Source: Thermoplasmatales archaeon (lineage in GTDB: Archaea; Thermoplasmatota; Thermoplasmata; Thermoplasmatales; GCA-001856825). Taken from it: 42,526 nt of DNA. The stretch lies in the NCBI GenBank assembly GCA_026127935.1, contig JAJSLL010000002.1:94645-137170 (forward strand), read 5' to 3'. The notes beneath the pieces were generated by a model. That model made no database searches. It had not been told where the DNA came from and was given only the letters and a program-made list of their open reading frames with translations. Position 1 is the first letter of the stretch. Every line of letters starts with the position of its first letter. The position numbers were made by a program, and so were the translations under genes. Positions 32,934-42,127 of this stretch are shown in pieces.

Positions 32934-33914
32934 CTACTTCCATTGCCCTTCTTCTGCAACTTCGGCTTGTTCCGGCACATAAGTAAGATCAATTATTCCG
33001 TTACTAGTGAACCCAACAAATCCACACTTCTCACATTCAATTTTGCCATTCTCCATTTCTACAGGCAACTTCGAGCCGCAAGATGGACACTGCAGAATGT
33101 CGTCGATGACTCCAAGCGAAGTTTGGTTACCAATTCCCTTTTGAAAATGAAAGAACATGGTGGGGAATATTGGAACACTGCGAAATATAATACCAATATT
33201 GAATAAGCTTCCCGCCGGAATGGCTCGAAGAATGGAATAATCCTCCAGACCGCTAGAAACGCAACCTACCTCTTTGAATCCTGCCTTTTTAAAAAGACTC
33301 CTTATAAAACTGCTCCTGAACGCAAAGGTAGGGTACGAAGCAGGATGAACTGGAGTCATGTCCTTATTTGAAAATGTAATACTGCGTTTCTTTTGTCCCT
33401 TGGAATTGTCAGAGGAACCAATGTATTTCAGGTCGTCAATCAGTGTTGATAGTGAGGGTCTTGGACTTATCGAAATCAATACATGACCTCCGCTGACTAG
33501 GACCCTAGATAGCTCTTCTATCACACTGAGAGGTCTTGAAATGAAATTAAATACTCTAATCATTACGATTGATGAAAACGAATTATTTGCGAAGGGAAGG
33601 TGATATAAATTCGAGGCGACGTAGAATGCATCATTAAGTCCATACTTCAATTTGACTTCATTAAGGAAAGACATATTTATGTCTGTGGCTACGAATTCAC
33701 TAGCATAGGCTTTAATGGTGCCTGTCAATCTCCCGTTGCCAGGACCGATCTCTAGAATCCGTCTCCCATCTGAACTGTTCAGAAGATGTGATAGAATTTT
33801 TTTTTCGAGAAGATTGACCTTATCTCTCCCCTCCCATAGGGAAACAAAGTCCAATTTCTCGAAGTTGCTAACAATCTCTTGATAGTCTGAATCACCTTTG
33901 GAATGTTCATTCAC
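32934..33914 (-). CDS. SAM methyltransferase with C-terminal zinc ribbon
   Basis: 326 residues. The class I methyltransferase core has motif I ILEIGPGNGRL at 53-63, acidic FVATDINMSFL and a post-motif HVLISISPRPS. The C-terminus has two CxxC pairs (Cys276/Cys279 and Cys294/Cys297: CPSCGS, CEKCGF) followed by GIIDLTYV, the zinc-ribbon arrangement of Trm112-like and many UbiE-type fusion proteins. The substrate is unknown; genomic context points to a sugar or lipid in glycan synthesis. Confidence 0.85.
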   Translation of the reverse strand: MNEHSKGDSDYQEIVSNFEKLDFVSLWEGRDKVNLLEKKILSHLLNSSDGRRILEIGPGNGRLTGTIKAYASEFVATDINMSFLNEVKLKYGLNDAFYVASNLYHLPFANNSFSSIVMIRVFNFISRPLSVIEELSRVLVSGGHVLISISPRPSLSTLIDDLKYIGSSDNSKGQKKRSITFSNKDMTPVHPASYPTFAFRSSFIRSLFKKAGFKEVGCVSSGLEDYSILRAIPAGSLFNIGIIFRSVPIFPTMFFHFQKGIGNQTSLGVIDDILQCPSCGSKLPVEMENGKIECEKCGFVGFTSNGIIDLTYVPEQAEVAEEGQWK

Positions 33915-34238
33915 AATACATCAATCAGAATCTAAAGGAACCGCATCTTTATTGATTTTTCTTTGTGTATTGCACTTATTGTTTAGTAAATTCAATCGTC
34001 TTCTGTTGTATACATTGGTTTTCCTTCGGCTATAATAAGAATTTGACAAAGATTATTAACTCTCTTTATGTGGTATTTCGGTATGGTAAAATCATTGGAA
34101 TCACCGAACAGCGTGCGCATTCTCATTAAAAACCAATTAAATCGCAACCTTTGCTCCCCCCCTTGTTGCTGCAAACTCCAACTTTGGTGTATGTTAAGAG
34201 TATGTACATAGAAAACTAGTATTGACCCAACGATCTAG
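33915..34238. other. Intergenic interval 33915-34238
   Basis: A 324-nt A/T-rich gap between divergent genes. A minus-strand ORF of 60 codons (34174 to 33992) is possible but lacks motifs or a convincing promoter, so it is not called. The remainder should hold promoters for the methyltransferase and the GT-C gene. Confidence 0.45.
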
Positions 34239-36017
34239 ATGTCAACAGAGAGAAAGGCTATGAAACAAGGCGGGAAGAAATTCTATTCCCTGATAGTAAT
34301 AGCCATAGTACTTTTCGTGGTAGCCTTCTCTCTTTCCGTAAACGTCCCCCCGCAGCAACTGGAACAATATTCTTTTAATGGGGGTGACCTCAGCGTCACC
34401 CCGTCAGTTCTCTATATCCACAACTTCTTGTGGTACAGTCCGTCAGCCTTTGCCTCGGTTACGCTCAAGAGTGTTCAAAGCGTCGTTCAGGTATCGGTGA
34501 CCGAGGTGAATTCTACCCATCTATCTGTATTCAACCGGACATTCCACAACGTGTCCTATTTCTCATTCTATTTTGGTCTTCACCCGAACAAAACTTTTCA
34601 AACAGAGAATTTCTTCGTGACTATAGGCAGCCAGATCATTACAGTTTCAATTGCTGTGAAGTCATCCCCGCTGCCACTTATTGGAGAGTTTTCACTCTTG
34701 TCCTCATTTATTCTGTTCCTTACAGGAGTTTACTTAGCTCCCTTCAAATCTAGACTGTGGATCATACCAATAGCTGTTTCATTCCTGGTTCTTTCGGCAT
34801 TTCTAGGACATAGGTTCGATATGTTCTTCATGATCACTGGTGGATTTCACATTCTTTCAGGAGCCAATCCATTCATTCAATCTCACAACATCCCGGGGGA
34901 GCTGAAGTGGACGTATCCTCCCTATTACTTGATCTGGTCTGTCATTGCTGATTGGCTGTCTGGAGCCATCACCCATACTGCAATTCCCACATCCCACTCG
35001 CTCATTTTCCCAGGTTTGAGCTTCAACTACTACGAGGCTTGGCTGGCATTTGTTCCCCGGTCGTTGCCGGTATACTACCTTCTTGCGAAGCTTCCAATGG
35101 TAGTCTCTGTACTCGCTATTTATTATATCCTTCTCAAGAAATTCAATCTACCGTACAACCTCACAAAGATATGGTTGCTGAGTCCTTTTGTGATGTTAAT
35201 TGGAGTGATATGGGGACAACTTGACATTATTGCGTCAGTATTTCTCCTTCTGTCCGTGTTTTACTTTCAGAAGGGGAGGAGTGATTTGGCCGTCCTTGCG
35301 TCTGTTTTAGGATTCTGGATTAAGATCTTCCCAATTTTCATTTTCCCCCTTATCCTTATAGAAAGCAAGAACAGAATAAGAGACCTTGGAATTGCGGTCC
35401 TGTCATCCCTGCCTGCGCTCTTCATCTACCTCTATACGGGGAACTTTGTCAAAGATCTCGAGACTCTCGTTTATAGCAGATCAACCAACACTTTTAATGG
35501 GGTGTTCAACGCCCAGGGATTGACATGGCAGATAATTGTTTCAAAATTGGGAATCGTTCATTTTCCATCCATCTTCCTTTTCACATTTCTTCCATTCCTA
35601 GTCATTATCTCAATTGTCTACTACTTTAGGAGGGGAAATATAGTGAATTACATAATCGTGGAATTCATGTTCTTCTTCCTAACTTATAATTTTGTTGATC
35701 CTCAGTACTTCATAGTTCTTATTCCACTCTTCCTGATAAACAGGGACCTTTGGAATTACGTAGTCTTCTCAGTGTACCCGTTCTTATTCATACTGCTGAC
35801 CTACTCATTCACTTACTTCATAACTCCCAGCCTATCCTTGAGCTACTTCACTTCTTTTCTGGGTCAACAGGAAGCACTCAGGACTTGGATAACGTCATCC
35901 AACCTATTCATACTCCCTCTGGTTACAGCCTTCACATTGAGTGCGATAACGACAATTCTGATGGTGGTTCGGAAGAGGAAGTTCAGGTTAGTATGGAGAG
36001 CCATCTTTGCCAAATAG
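34239..36017 (+). CDS. GT-C type integral membrane glycosyltransferase (mannosyltransferase-like)
   Basis: 592 residues. A first transmembrane helix (about 16-34) is followed by an extracytoplasmic beta-rich domain with several N-glycosylation sequons (to about residue 140), then about ten further transmembrane helices. The loop GHRFDMFFMITGGFHILSGANPF followed by LKWTYPPYY resembles the D-x and YPP-loop of DUF2029/GT87-type polyprenol-phosphate mannosyltransferases; a second cytosolic motif KIFPIF follows. Probably transfers a sugar from a dolichyl-phosphate donor onto an outward-facing glycan. A likely donor-making enzyme, the DPM-type GT2, is encoded at 36657-37397. Confidence 0.75.
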   Translation: MSTERKAMKQGGKKFYSLIVIAIVLFVVAFSLSVNVPPQQLEQYSFNGGDLSVTPSVLYIHNFLWYSPSAFASVTLKSVQSVVQVSVTEVNSTHLSVFNRTFHNVSYFSFYFGLHPNKTFQTENFFVTIGSQIITVSIAVKSSPLPLIGEFSLLSSFILFLTGVYLAPFKSRLWIIPIAVSFLVLSAFLGHRFDMFFMITGGFHILSGANPFIQSHNIPGELKWTYPPYYLIWSVIADWLSGAITHTAIPTSHSLIFPGLSFNYYEAWLAFVPRSLPVYYLLAKLPMVVSVLAIYYILLKKFNLPYNLTKIWLLSPFVMLIGVIWGQLDIIASVFLLLSVFYFQKGRSDLAVLASVLGFWIKIFPIFIFPLILIESKNRIRDLGIAVLSSLPALFIYLYTGNFVKDLETLVYSRSTNTFNGVFNAQGLTWQIIVSKLGIVHFPSIFLFTFLPFLVIISIVYYFRRGNIVNYIIVEFMFFFLTYNFVDPQYFIVLIPLFLINRDLWNYVVFSVYPFLFILLTYSFTYFITPSLSLSYFTSFLGQQEALRTWITSSNLFILPLVTAFTLSAITTILMVVRKRKFRLVWRAIFAK

Positions 36018-36026
36018 CACTAAGCA

Positions 36027-36656
36027 TTACTCCAGAGTTGCTTCTGTTCCCATGTAATTGTCGTTCAGAATTCTGTACTTTTCCGTATTGAAATAGCAGG
36101 TGTGAAGGGAGAATATCGTGTTGAAAGAGCCTTCCCCATTTTGCAGATTTGACTTGCTTGTGATGATTGCCTTTATGTTTATCCACGCCGCCACGAAAAC
36201 AAATGCTAGAAACTCGAGAGGATTGAATGACGGATCTTTGTGTGTGTCTTTAGCGACATTTACACAACCCTCTTCATTCAGCTTCCTCGAAATAATGCTA
36301 GACCGCATTATCAGACTCTTAAAGTAACGTTCACCTGAAATTGGAACCACATGGATGGAATCCTTGACGGCAATGCTTTCCTTCAGATCTCCAAAATATG
36401 ATGTTGCATATGCTTCGTCCATGCAAAGGGACAGACAGAGATCGTTGAACTTGTATATTCTCCTGAAAATGAGAACCTCTAGAATTAAAATCCAAAGACG
36501 GTTATTCTTAGCAATCAAGAAGATATCTATGTCGTCTTCCTCCCTTGGTTCATAGGATACAGACCCGCTTATTCCTATAAAAGAAGAATTTCCAACTTTT
36601 ATTCGCGAAAAGAATTCCACCGCCTCCCTGATCTTTCTGTCCCTGACCGATTCCAT
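36027..36656 (-). CDS. Nucleotidyltransferase-fold protein (MNT-like)
   Basis: 209 residues. The nucleotidyltransferase signature is GISGSVSYEPREEDDIDIF, with Gly31-Ser32 and the metal-binding Asp42-x-Asp44. The rest is helical with a hydrophobic stretch (LEFLAFVFVAAWINI). Such domains add nucleotides to antibiotics, sugars or proteins, and some are antitoxins of HEPN pairs, but no HEPN partner is adjacent. Its ATG directly follows the stop of the DPM-type GT2 (TGAATG), so they are co-transcribed; a link to glycan metabolism is inference. Confidence 0.75.
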   Translation of the reverse strand: MESVRDRKIREAVEFFSRIKVGNSSFIGISGSVSYEPREEDDIDIFLIAKNNRLWILILEVLIFRRIYKFNDLCLSLCMDEAYATSYFGDLKESIAVKDSIHVVPISGERYFKSLIMRSSIISRKLNEEGCVNVAKDTHKDPSFNPLEFLAFVFVAAWINIKAIITSKSNLQNGEGSFNTIFSLHTCYFNTEKYRILNDNYMGTEATLE

Positions 36657-37397
36657 TCAGGACACGCTCTCTTTGAATAGGCTGTGATACTGGCTTAGTT
36701 CGGTCAGATATCTAGGAATCAGGAAATTTTCCGTACCTATCTTAGACACGCCCCAGCTCCTGTTTCCGAAATAGTAGGGCAACTCGACTATCTTTTTCTT
36801 CACATTGTTGGCTATTAAAGGTACAAGAATCTTGTAGCCCCTCTGGTTTCCAAATAAATCGTAAAGCTTTTCGTAGGGTACCTTAATGTTCGAGTTGATT
36901 GCAAAGAAGCCAGATATGGGATCCTTAAATTTTTTCGTCTGTGGAACTATCCAGTGACAAAGTGAGATTGCTAGTGTAGTGGCATATTCCCTGTACGGGT
37001 TCCTGTTATAGATTTGACTGCCACGAACAAACCTGCTCATGACGGCAAAGTCTTGTCCCCTTTCAAGGCTTCTCACTATGTTTCCGATTATCTCTGGAGG
37101 ATGTTGAAGATCTGCATCCATCACTATCTTTATTCCCCCTCTTGATTCCTTTAGTCCTCTCAGGTTAGATTTTAAGAGCCCCTCCCTTTGTGAATTAATT
37201 ATTATCCTCACGTTTGGATTACTGAGAGAAATCTTTTCTAACAGTTCTATAGTTCCGTCACTGCTGTTGTCATCAACTACAATAATCTCGTGCGGCCATT
37301 TTCCAACGGCCTTCTTCACTCTGTCAACAAACTGCGAAACATTTCCCCGCTCATTGAGGGTAGCAGTTATTATACTGAGAGAGAGATTAGAGTCCAT
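36657..37397 (-). CDS. Family 2 glycosyltransferase, dolichyl-phosphate mannosyl/glucosyltransferase type
   Basis: 246 residues. SIITATLNERGNVSQFV, the acidic loop VVDDNSSDGTIELL, the metal site MDADLQHPPEII and the later KDPISGFFAIN are all hallmarks of DPM1-type enzymes that make dolichyl-phosphate sugars at the cytosolic face. There is no C-terminal transmembrane pair, so it is the short soluble or peripherally bound form. It would supply the donor to GT-C enzymes such as the 34239-36017 product. Confidence 0.88.
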   Translation of the reverse strand: MDSNLSLSIITATLNERGNVSQFVDRVKKAVGKWPHEIIVVDDNSSDGTIELLEKISLSNPNVRIIINSQREGLLKSNLRGLKESRGGIKIVMDADLQHPPEIIGNIVRSLERGQDFAVMSRFVRGSQIYNRNPYREYATTLAISLCHWIVPQTKKFKDPISGFFAINSNIKVPYEKLYDLFGNQRGYKILVPLIANNVKKKIVELPYYFGNRSWGVSKIGTENFLIPRYLTELSQYHSLFKESVS

Positions 37398-37507
37398 CTC
37401 TAGAGACTTAAAGCGTGCTTAATAAATCTTTCCAAGCTAAAATATGAAAAAAGTCGTTTTCAGATTTTTGGAGAAGGTATTATCAACTCTTTTTTAATCA
37501 ATCAGGA

Positions 37508-37852
37508 GTGATAACCATTTCAAGAGTCTATAACGAGACTTCTAAGTCAAAGGGGTACAGGATTCTGGTTGATAGGCTCTGGCCGAGAGGTATCACAAAA
37601 GAGAAACTTAAACTGGACAGGTGGATGAAGGAAATTGCGCCCACAGATGAACTGAGAAAATGGTATTTGCATGATCCTGAAAAGTGGGATGAATTCAAGA
37701 GAAGATATTTCAAAGAACTTGACAAGAATCCCCTCGCTGTTGAGCTGCTTGATTTGTGTAAAAAGAACGATGTAATGTTTCTCTACTCCAGCAAAGTCGA
37801 GAACATCAATAATGCAGTCGCCTTGAAACAGTATGTTGAAAAGTTACTCTGA
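37508..37852 (+). CDS. DUF488 family protein (YeaO-like)
   Basis: 114 residues, full length for the family. The hallmark is [35 protein letters not shown] followed by [12 protein letters not shown] and a C-terminal strand MFLYSSK. Function is unknown; these small proteins often occur near stress or metal genes. Start is GTG with a short purine-rich AGGA just before it. Confidence 0.88.
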   Translation: MITISRVYNETSKSKGYRILVDRLWPRGITKEKLKLDRWMKEIAPTDELRKWYLHDPEKWDEFKRRYFKELDKNPLAVELLDLCKKNDVMFLYSSKVENINNAVALKQYVEKLL

Positions 37853-38319
37853 AGTGTAGTACGCCGTGTTAGAAGCCTTTTGCATCTTATGCAATTCTTA
37901 TGGATTCGGAAGTTATGATCTTAGCTCCTGACCAGAGCCTGAAGAGATGGAATGGCCAAGTGCTCTTCAGTTTTGACCTGGAAAGAGAATATGGCGACAA
38001 AGACACTGATTGAATTCTGCCCGATCGCTGGAAATAACCTGAAGGGATTGAAGGAAACTGATTGCCAGCTGATAATACAGGTCATAAATAGAGTTAAAAT
38101 TCCAACCACAAATTCAGTGACTGTCTTGCTCTGCTAATTTACTCTTAGCCAGGGATGCAAGCAAAGACTTAGTTCTGCTTAGTTTTTGACGCCCAGTAAT
38201 CTTATGGATACAGGAATGCATATTTTCTTAGAGTGGTAGAAATTCCAGGGGAAGGGAATGGTGTTAAAAAGCAGCTATTACAACGGTAAGATTTTTTAAT
38301 CTTGCTTAAGTTAGCAGTC
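37853..38319. other. Intergenic interval 37853-38319
   Basis: A 467-nt stretch without a supported gene. Short plus-strand ORFs at 37900-38013 (37 codons) and 37991-38137 (48 codons) overlap in different frames. They could be parts of one decayed gene, but I cannot name a family. The right end carries the CDGSH promoter. Confidence 0.4.
38291..38300 (+). promoter_or_regulatory. TATA box of the CDGSH gene
   Basis: ATTTTTTAAT is centred 24 nt before the ATG at 38320, which selects that ATG over the TTG at 38302 and predicts a leaderless message. Confidence 0.6.
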
Positions 38320-38583
38320 ATGCGTATAATAACTCATGAAAGGACTGGACCATATAGGGTAAAGATCAGGGACATTGAAGGTGCGGAAAAAGTGGATTCT
38401 AACTCCAAGCTATTGGAATTTGAAGTCGAATTCTGTGGATGTGGCCTTTCTAACAACAAACCATTTTGTGATGGGAGCCATGAAATAACGGAAGATGAAG
38501 ACCTTTCCACGGTCTATGCCTATGACGAGAATCACCAGAGAATAGTTGCAAGCAAGTTCTACAGGCCGAATGAGAAACTCTAG
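38320..38583 (+). CDS. CDGSH iron-sulfur domain protein
   Basis: 87 residues from the ATG at 38320. The 3-Cys/1-His 2Fe-2S motif is complete: Cys39, Cys41, Cys50 and His54 (FCGCGLSNNKPFCDGSH). An N-terminal beta domain and a C-terminal tail flank it, so this is a stand-alone soluble mitoNEET-like protein. It could carry electrons or clusters. It lies 183 nt from the convergent EtfAB gene, a flavoprotein electron carrier, which may be coincidental. Confidence 0.92.
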   Translation: MRIITHERTGPYRVKIRDIEGAEKVDSNSKLLEFEVEFCGCGLSNNKPFCDGSHEITEDEDLSTVYAYDENHQRIVASKFYRPNEKL

Positions 38584-38765
38584 CTAGAATAAAGATAGGG
38601 GAGGCCCTCTTTGATCTAATTAATGATTTAGTTGTTTGTGCCTCTTCTTAACAATATCCAATATGTGAGTCAATGAACAGGACTAGGTCTTGACGAGACT
38701 ATATGTATGTGGGTTTCGAAGATTTGAGTTTTCTATTGGTTGAGAGGTGTTCCAAGGGAGGAATT

Positions 38766-40505
38766 TCAATGAATGGTAGAAGATTCTGTGTCTATTTGCG
38801 AAATCATTCCATCTAGGAATTTTGTGACATCCATAATTAAGCCATAATCGGCGAATTTGAATATCATCGCATTGGGATCTGTGTTGATTGCTATTACCTT
38901 TTTGCAGTACCTTAAACCGACTACGTGATTTGCTTGACCGGATATACCTAAAGCAATATATACGTCTGGAGAAATTGAATATCCTGTCAGGCCTATTTGT
39001 TGCTGTCTTGGAATGAGCCCCATGTCTACCACTGGCCTCGATGCTCCAATAGCCCCGCCTGTCATTCGCGCAAGCTGTAACACTTTCTTGATCGTTTCCT
39101 TACTAGTGGAGCCTCTCCCAATTCCAAATACAATCCTTCCGGAATGAAGTGGCTGGTACTCTTCAGGGACAGGCGAAAAAGAAAGAATCTCCTCATGTCT
39201 GTTGTTTTCAACGTCCAATTCCTTGACCTGAAACGCTTCGTCCGTTAGCATCGTTTCAAAAATGCCTGGTCTAACTGTTGCCATTGCAGGTTTTGTCTTA
39301 GAATAGATTGAAGCGATAATTGAACCGCCGAATGAAGGCTTGAATTGTATCAATCTCCCTTTGTCTATTTCTAGGTCCACACAATCCGCCGTAAGACCAA
39401 GGTTAAGTTCACCTGCAATTGTCCCTGCAAGTTCTCTCCCCCTAGTAGTAGAAGGAAATATGACATATTCCGGATGTTTCTCATTGATGAAATTCAGTAG
39501 TGTCGTTAGCATATCAAACAAATCTTGCGAGGCTAAATGATAATAGACGGGTGACCGCATTCCTTTAAGTTTTTCTTGTGGTATATTCCCTAACATTACT
39601 GGGTTGAGATTATTCGATAGGGCAAGGGATGAAATTTTAGTGGCAATCTCCACCGAAATCTGTGGGTCATCGAGTGCGATACCCATAATCAGCGGTCCTT
39701 CCAAACTGAAGCTCGGCATTGGCACTTTCGACGATGTCTCTGCTTTGACCTGGTTTTCCTTTAAGATTGCCGTAAATGTTCTGAATACGTCTTGGTTCGT
39801 TTCTAGAATCTCACATCTCCTAGTACTCTGCATGGTTTCAGTAGCAAACACAACTGTAGGGCTCATATCGACACCATTTGAGTCTAATTTCAACGTCGAT
39901 GAATCAATTTTGACGATAGAATCTGAGTAATCCGGGGCTCCGGGTTTGATTGGTCTTGCTTTGTTAATCTTCTCACTCACGGAAAAGACAGCGGGGAGAG
40001 TAACACCGATGTTGTATAACCCGAGTTCGTTTTCGTGTTCCACTACAGCTTTGTCACCGTTAACTTGAATCTTCGAAATGCTTGATTTAAAATTGTAGGA
40101 TAATTTTACAGCTATTTCTGGAGGGACCTGGGAAGTCTCGCCGTCCAACGAATATTTTCCAGTAAGAATGATGGCGGGCTTAATAATGGACGCGAACCTA
40201 GAGAGTATCGTTGATGTTGCCTGCGTGTCAGATCCAGCGAATTTTCTATCTGTTAAGAGGTAACCTTTTTGAATCCCCATTTTCATACCCTCATTTAGAA
40301 CATCGGTTGCGCTCGGGGGACCCATAGAAGCTATGATCGTCTCTGCGCCATACTTCTCTCCTAGCCTTATTGCCTCCTCAACCGCCTTCTTGTCAAAAGA
40401 GTTCATCATCAATGGTACACCTTCCCTAAATATCCTGTTAGTAACCGAGTCAAATTTTATGTTATGCACGTCTGGAATTTGTTTCACAAAGACGAGTACT
40501 TTCAT
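38766..40505 (-). CDS. etfAB: Electron transfer flavoprotein, fused EtfB-EtfA
   Basis: 579 residues joining both subunits in one chain. Residues about 1-255 are EtfB (MKVLVFVKQIPDV, FDKKAVEEAIRLGE, GKYSLDGETSQVPP). From about 265 onward is EtfA (LNLGLTADCVDLE, RPGIFET), ending with the FAD domain RPVVDMGLIPRQQQIGLTG, DVYIALGISGQANHVVG, and INTDPNAMIFKFADYG. It accepts electrons from acyl-CoA or other dehydrogenases and passes them to a quinone oxidoreductase (not in the window). Single-chain EtfAB occurs in thermoacidophilic archaea. A TATA box sits 25 nt upstream. Confidence 0.92.
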   Translation of the reverse strand: MKVLVFVKQIPDVHNIKFDSVTNRIFREGVPLMMNSFDKKAVEEAIRLGEKYGAETIIASMGPPSATDVLNEGMKMGIQKGYLLTDRKFAGSDTQATSTILSRFASIIKPAIILTGKYSLDGETSQVPPEIAVKLSYNFKSSISKIQVNGDKAVVEHENELGLYNIGVTLPAVFSVSEKINKARPIKPGAPDYSDSIVKIDSSTLKLDSNGVDMSPTVVFATETMQSTRRCEILETNQDVFRTFTAILKENQVKAETSSKVPMPSFSLEGPLIMGIALDDPQISVEIATKISSLALSNNLNPVMLGNIPQEKLKGMRSPVYYHLASQDLFDMLTTLLNFINEKHPEYVIFPSTTRGRELAGTIAGELNLGLTADCVDLEIDKGRLIQFKPSFGGSIIASIYSKTKPAMATVRPGIFETMLTDEAFQVKELDVENNRHEEILSFSPVPEEYQPLHSGRIVFGIGRGSTSKETIKKVLQLARMTGGAIGASRPVVDMGLIPRQQQIGLTGYSISPDVYIALGISGQANHVVGLRYCKKVIAINTDPNAMIFKFADYGLIMDVTKFLDGMISQIDTESSTIH

Positions 40506-40524
40506 TGTTCTAATACAACATATC

Positions 40525-40535
40525 TGTATTTATTG
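40525..40535 (-). promoter_or_regulatory. TATA box of etfAB
   Basis: Minus-strand CAATAAATACA is centred 25 nt before the ATG at 40505, indicating a leaderless transcript. Confidence 0.6.
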
Positions 40536-40679
40536 ATTTAGTGGCCAGAAGGCATTAACTCGTCCACCGTCGGTCTAGATGCCAAAATTCACCTCTTTTA
40601 TAGATACATTTACTGTTACTGATAAGAGATGCTTAATCAACAACTGTTCTTGACAAATCTGATCAATTATTTCTCTCAG

Positions 40680-40764
40680 TGCGGAGGGCCGGATTCGAAC
40701 CGGCGAACCCCTACGGGACTAGACCCTGAATCTAGTGCCTTTGACCAAGCTCGACAACCTCCGC
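40680..40764 (-). tRNA. tRNA-Leu (CAG), class II
   Basis: 85 nt. Acceptor GCGGAGG/CCTCCGC with discriminator A, anticodon stem CTAGA/TCTAG around loop TTCAGGG (anticodon CAG), a long variable arm (TCCCGTAGGGGTTCG) and T stem GCCGG/CCGGC. The long variable arm identifies tRNA-Leu together with the anticodon. A TATA-like CTTATAGG lies about 22 nt upstream. Confidence 0.95.
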
Positions 40765-40906
40765 CTGATTTTCCCTATAAGCACGGCAATATTAACTTCT
40801 TTTGGAAGCATGACAGTAATGATGCAAAATTGGAACTCAATACATCATCAGCTAGTTCCACAGTTTGGAACCTAAAAAATTTGAATGAGTTGAGGTTAAC
40901 TGAATC

Positions 40907-41917
40907 ATGAAGTACAAGAGCTTTGGCAAGACTGGAGTCAAGGTTTCTGAATTGATATTCGGTACCTGGTATCTTCCGAGCCGTGAAATAAGTGGAAAGA
41001 GGGAAGTAAACAAGCAAACTTCGATTAAATTGATAAAGAAAGCATACGATTTAGGAATCAACTTTTTTGATACAGCTGACGTTTACAGGGGGATTTACGA
41101 TAGAGATACTTTTACAACGAATTTTGAGAATGTTGGGTTGGCGGAGAAGATTGTTGGAGAAGCATTGAAGGGTTATGATAGGGAGAGCTTTGTGATCTCT
41201 ACGAAGGTAATGGGCAGAACTGGACCTCTCCCAAATGACCTGGGTGCCAATAGGAAACACGTGCGGAGTGCAATTGCAAAAAGTCTGGAGAGACTCAAGT
41301 TGAAATATGTGGACTTCTATATGGTGCATGGCCCCGATGAAGATAGCGGAATTGAGCAAACTGCAAAGACGATGAATATCCTTGAGGACGAGGGTCTGAT
41401 ACTTCACTATGGAATTTCGAATCACTCCACCCACAGCATCATCAAATTTCTCAATCTTAGATATTTTGAGCCACTTGAACCGCCGGCTTTCATTCAGGAC
41501 AAGTACAACTTGATTGAGAGGGAACTGGAGAATACTAACATAAAGGTGGCAGAGGAAAACTCGCTTGCATCGATGATCTACAGTCCACTAGCACAAGGAG
41601 TCCTTGCGGGGAGATACATGAAAGAAAACAGCAGGGGTTCGTCGCGAAAGGAATATGAGAGATGGTTTGAGAAGAGCCAACTTCAAACAGAAAACCAGGC
41701 ATCTTTCGAAAAATTCAGTGTGATTGCCAAACAAAAGGATGTGACCATGTCGCAACTTGCTCTGTACTGGCTCATCAACAGAGGGAAATACATATTTCCA
41801 ATCATAGGAGCCACAAGGGAAGAACAACTGGAGGAGAACGTAGGAAGTGGAAACATATCCCTTTCCACCCAGGATGCCCATGAACTGGGAAAACTGTTCG
41901 AAGGAAAGAAGAAGTAA
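40907..41917 (+). CDS. Aldo/keto reductase
   Basis: 336 residues forming an NAD(P)H-dependent TIM-barrel oxidoreductase of the YghZ/Kv-beta branch. MKYKSFGKTGVKVSELIFGTW is the family N-terminus; the catalytic Asp and Tyr are in NFFDTADVYRG, Lys in VISTKVMG and His in MVHGPDE. The cofactor-binding end is FPIIGATREEQLEENV. It reduces aldehydes or ketones of unknown identity. GAGGT lies 12 nt upstream of the ATG. The gene stands alone between tRNA-Leu and the rRNA. Confidence 0.92.
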   Translation: MKYKSFGKTGVKVSELIFGTWYLPSREISGKREVNKQTSIKLIKKAYDLGINFFDTADVYRGIYDRDTFTTNFENVGLAEKIVGEALKGYDRESFVISTKVMGRTGPLPNDLGANRKHVRSAIAKSLERLKLKYVDFYMVHGPDEDSGIEQTAKTMNILEDEGLILHYGISNHSTHSIIKFLNLRYFEPLEPPAFIQDKYNLIERELENTNIKVAEENSLASMIYSPLAQGVLAGRYMKENSRGSSRKEYERWFEKSQLQTENQASFEKFSVIAKQKDVTMSQLALYWLINRGKYIFPIIGATREEQLEENVGSGNISLSTQDAHELGKLFEGKKK

Positions 41918-42127
41918 ACTTAGTCTAAATATTCAAACATAATTAACATCACTTGGTTCCACCTCATTCTTTGACTTACATCACAACTTATACATAAGGA
42001 CTTACAAAGCTCATTCTTTTATAACAAATTGGTAGTCGAACCGGGAAAACGTCCCTAAGATTACAGGCTATACAAATAGAAAAGTTGCTCATAAATCAGC
42101 AAGGGTTAGATGATGGATTTTACAGAT

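Noticed and set aside
33992-34174. Minus-strand 60-codon ORF in the gap before the GT-C gene
   Set aside because: No motif, low-quality start, and it overlaps the region expected to hold promoters.
37900-38137. Overlapping small ORFs upstream of the CDGSH gene
   Set aside because: Protein-like in parts but in different frames, without promoter signals or a recognisable family; kept only as a note in the intergenic entry.
40629-40910. Plus-strand ORF spanning tRNA-Leu
   Set aside because: Most of its length is the complement of the tRNA, so it is not a protein gene.
41950-42127. Possible 5S rRNA or small RNA downstream of the 23S gene
   Set aside because: No 5S signature or C/D box motifs could be found; the sequence is A/T-rich spacer.
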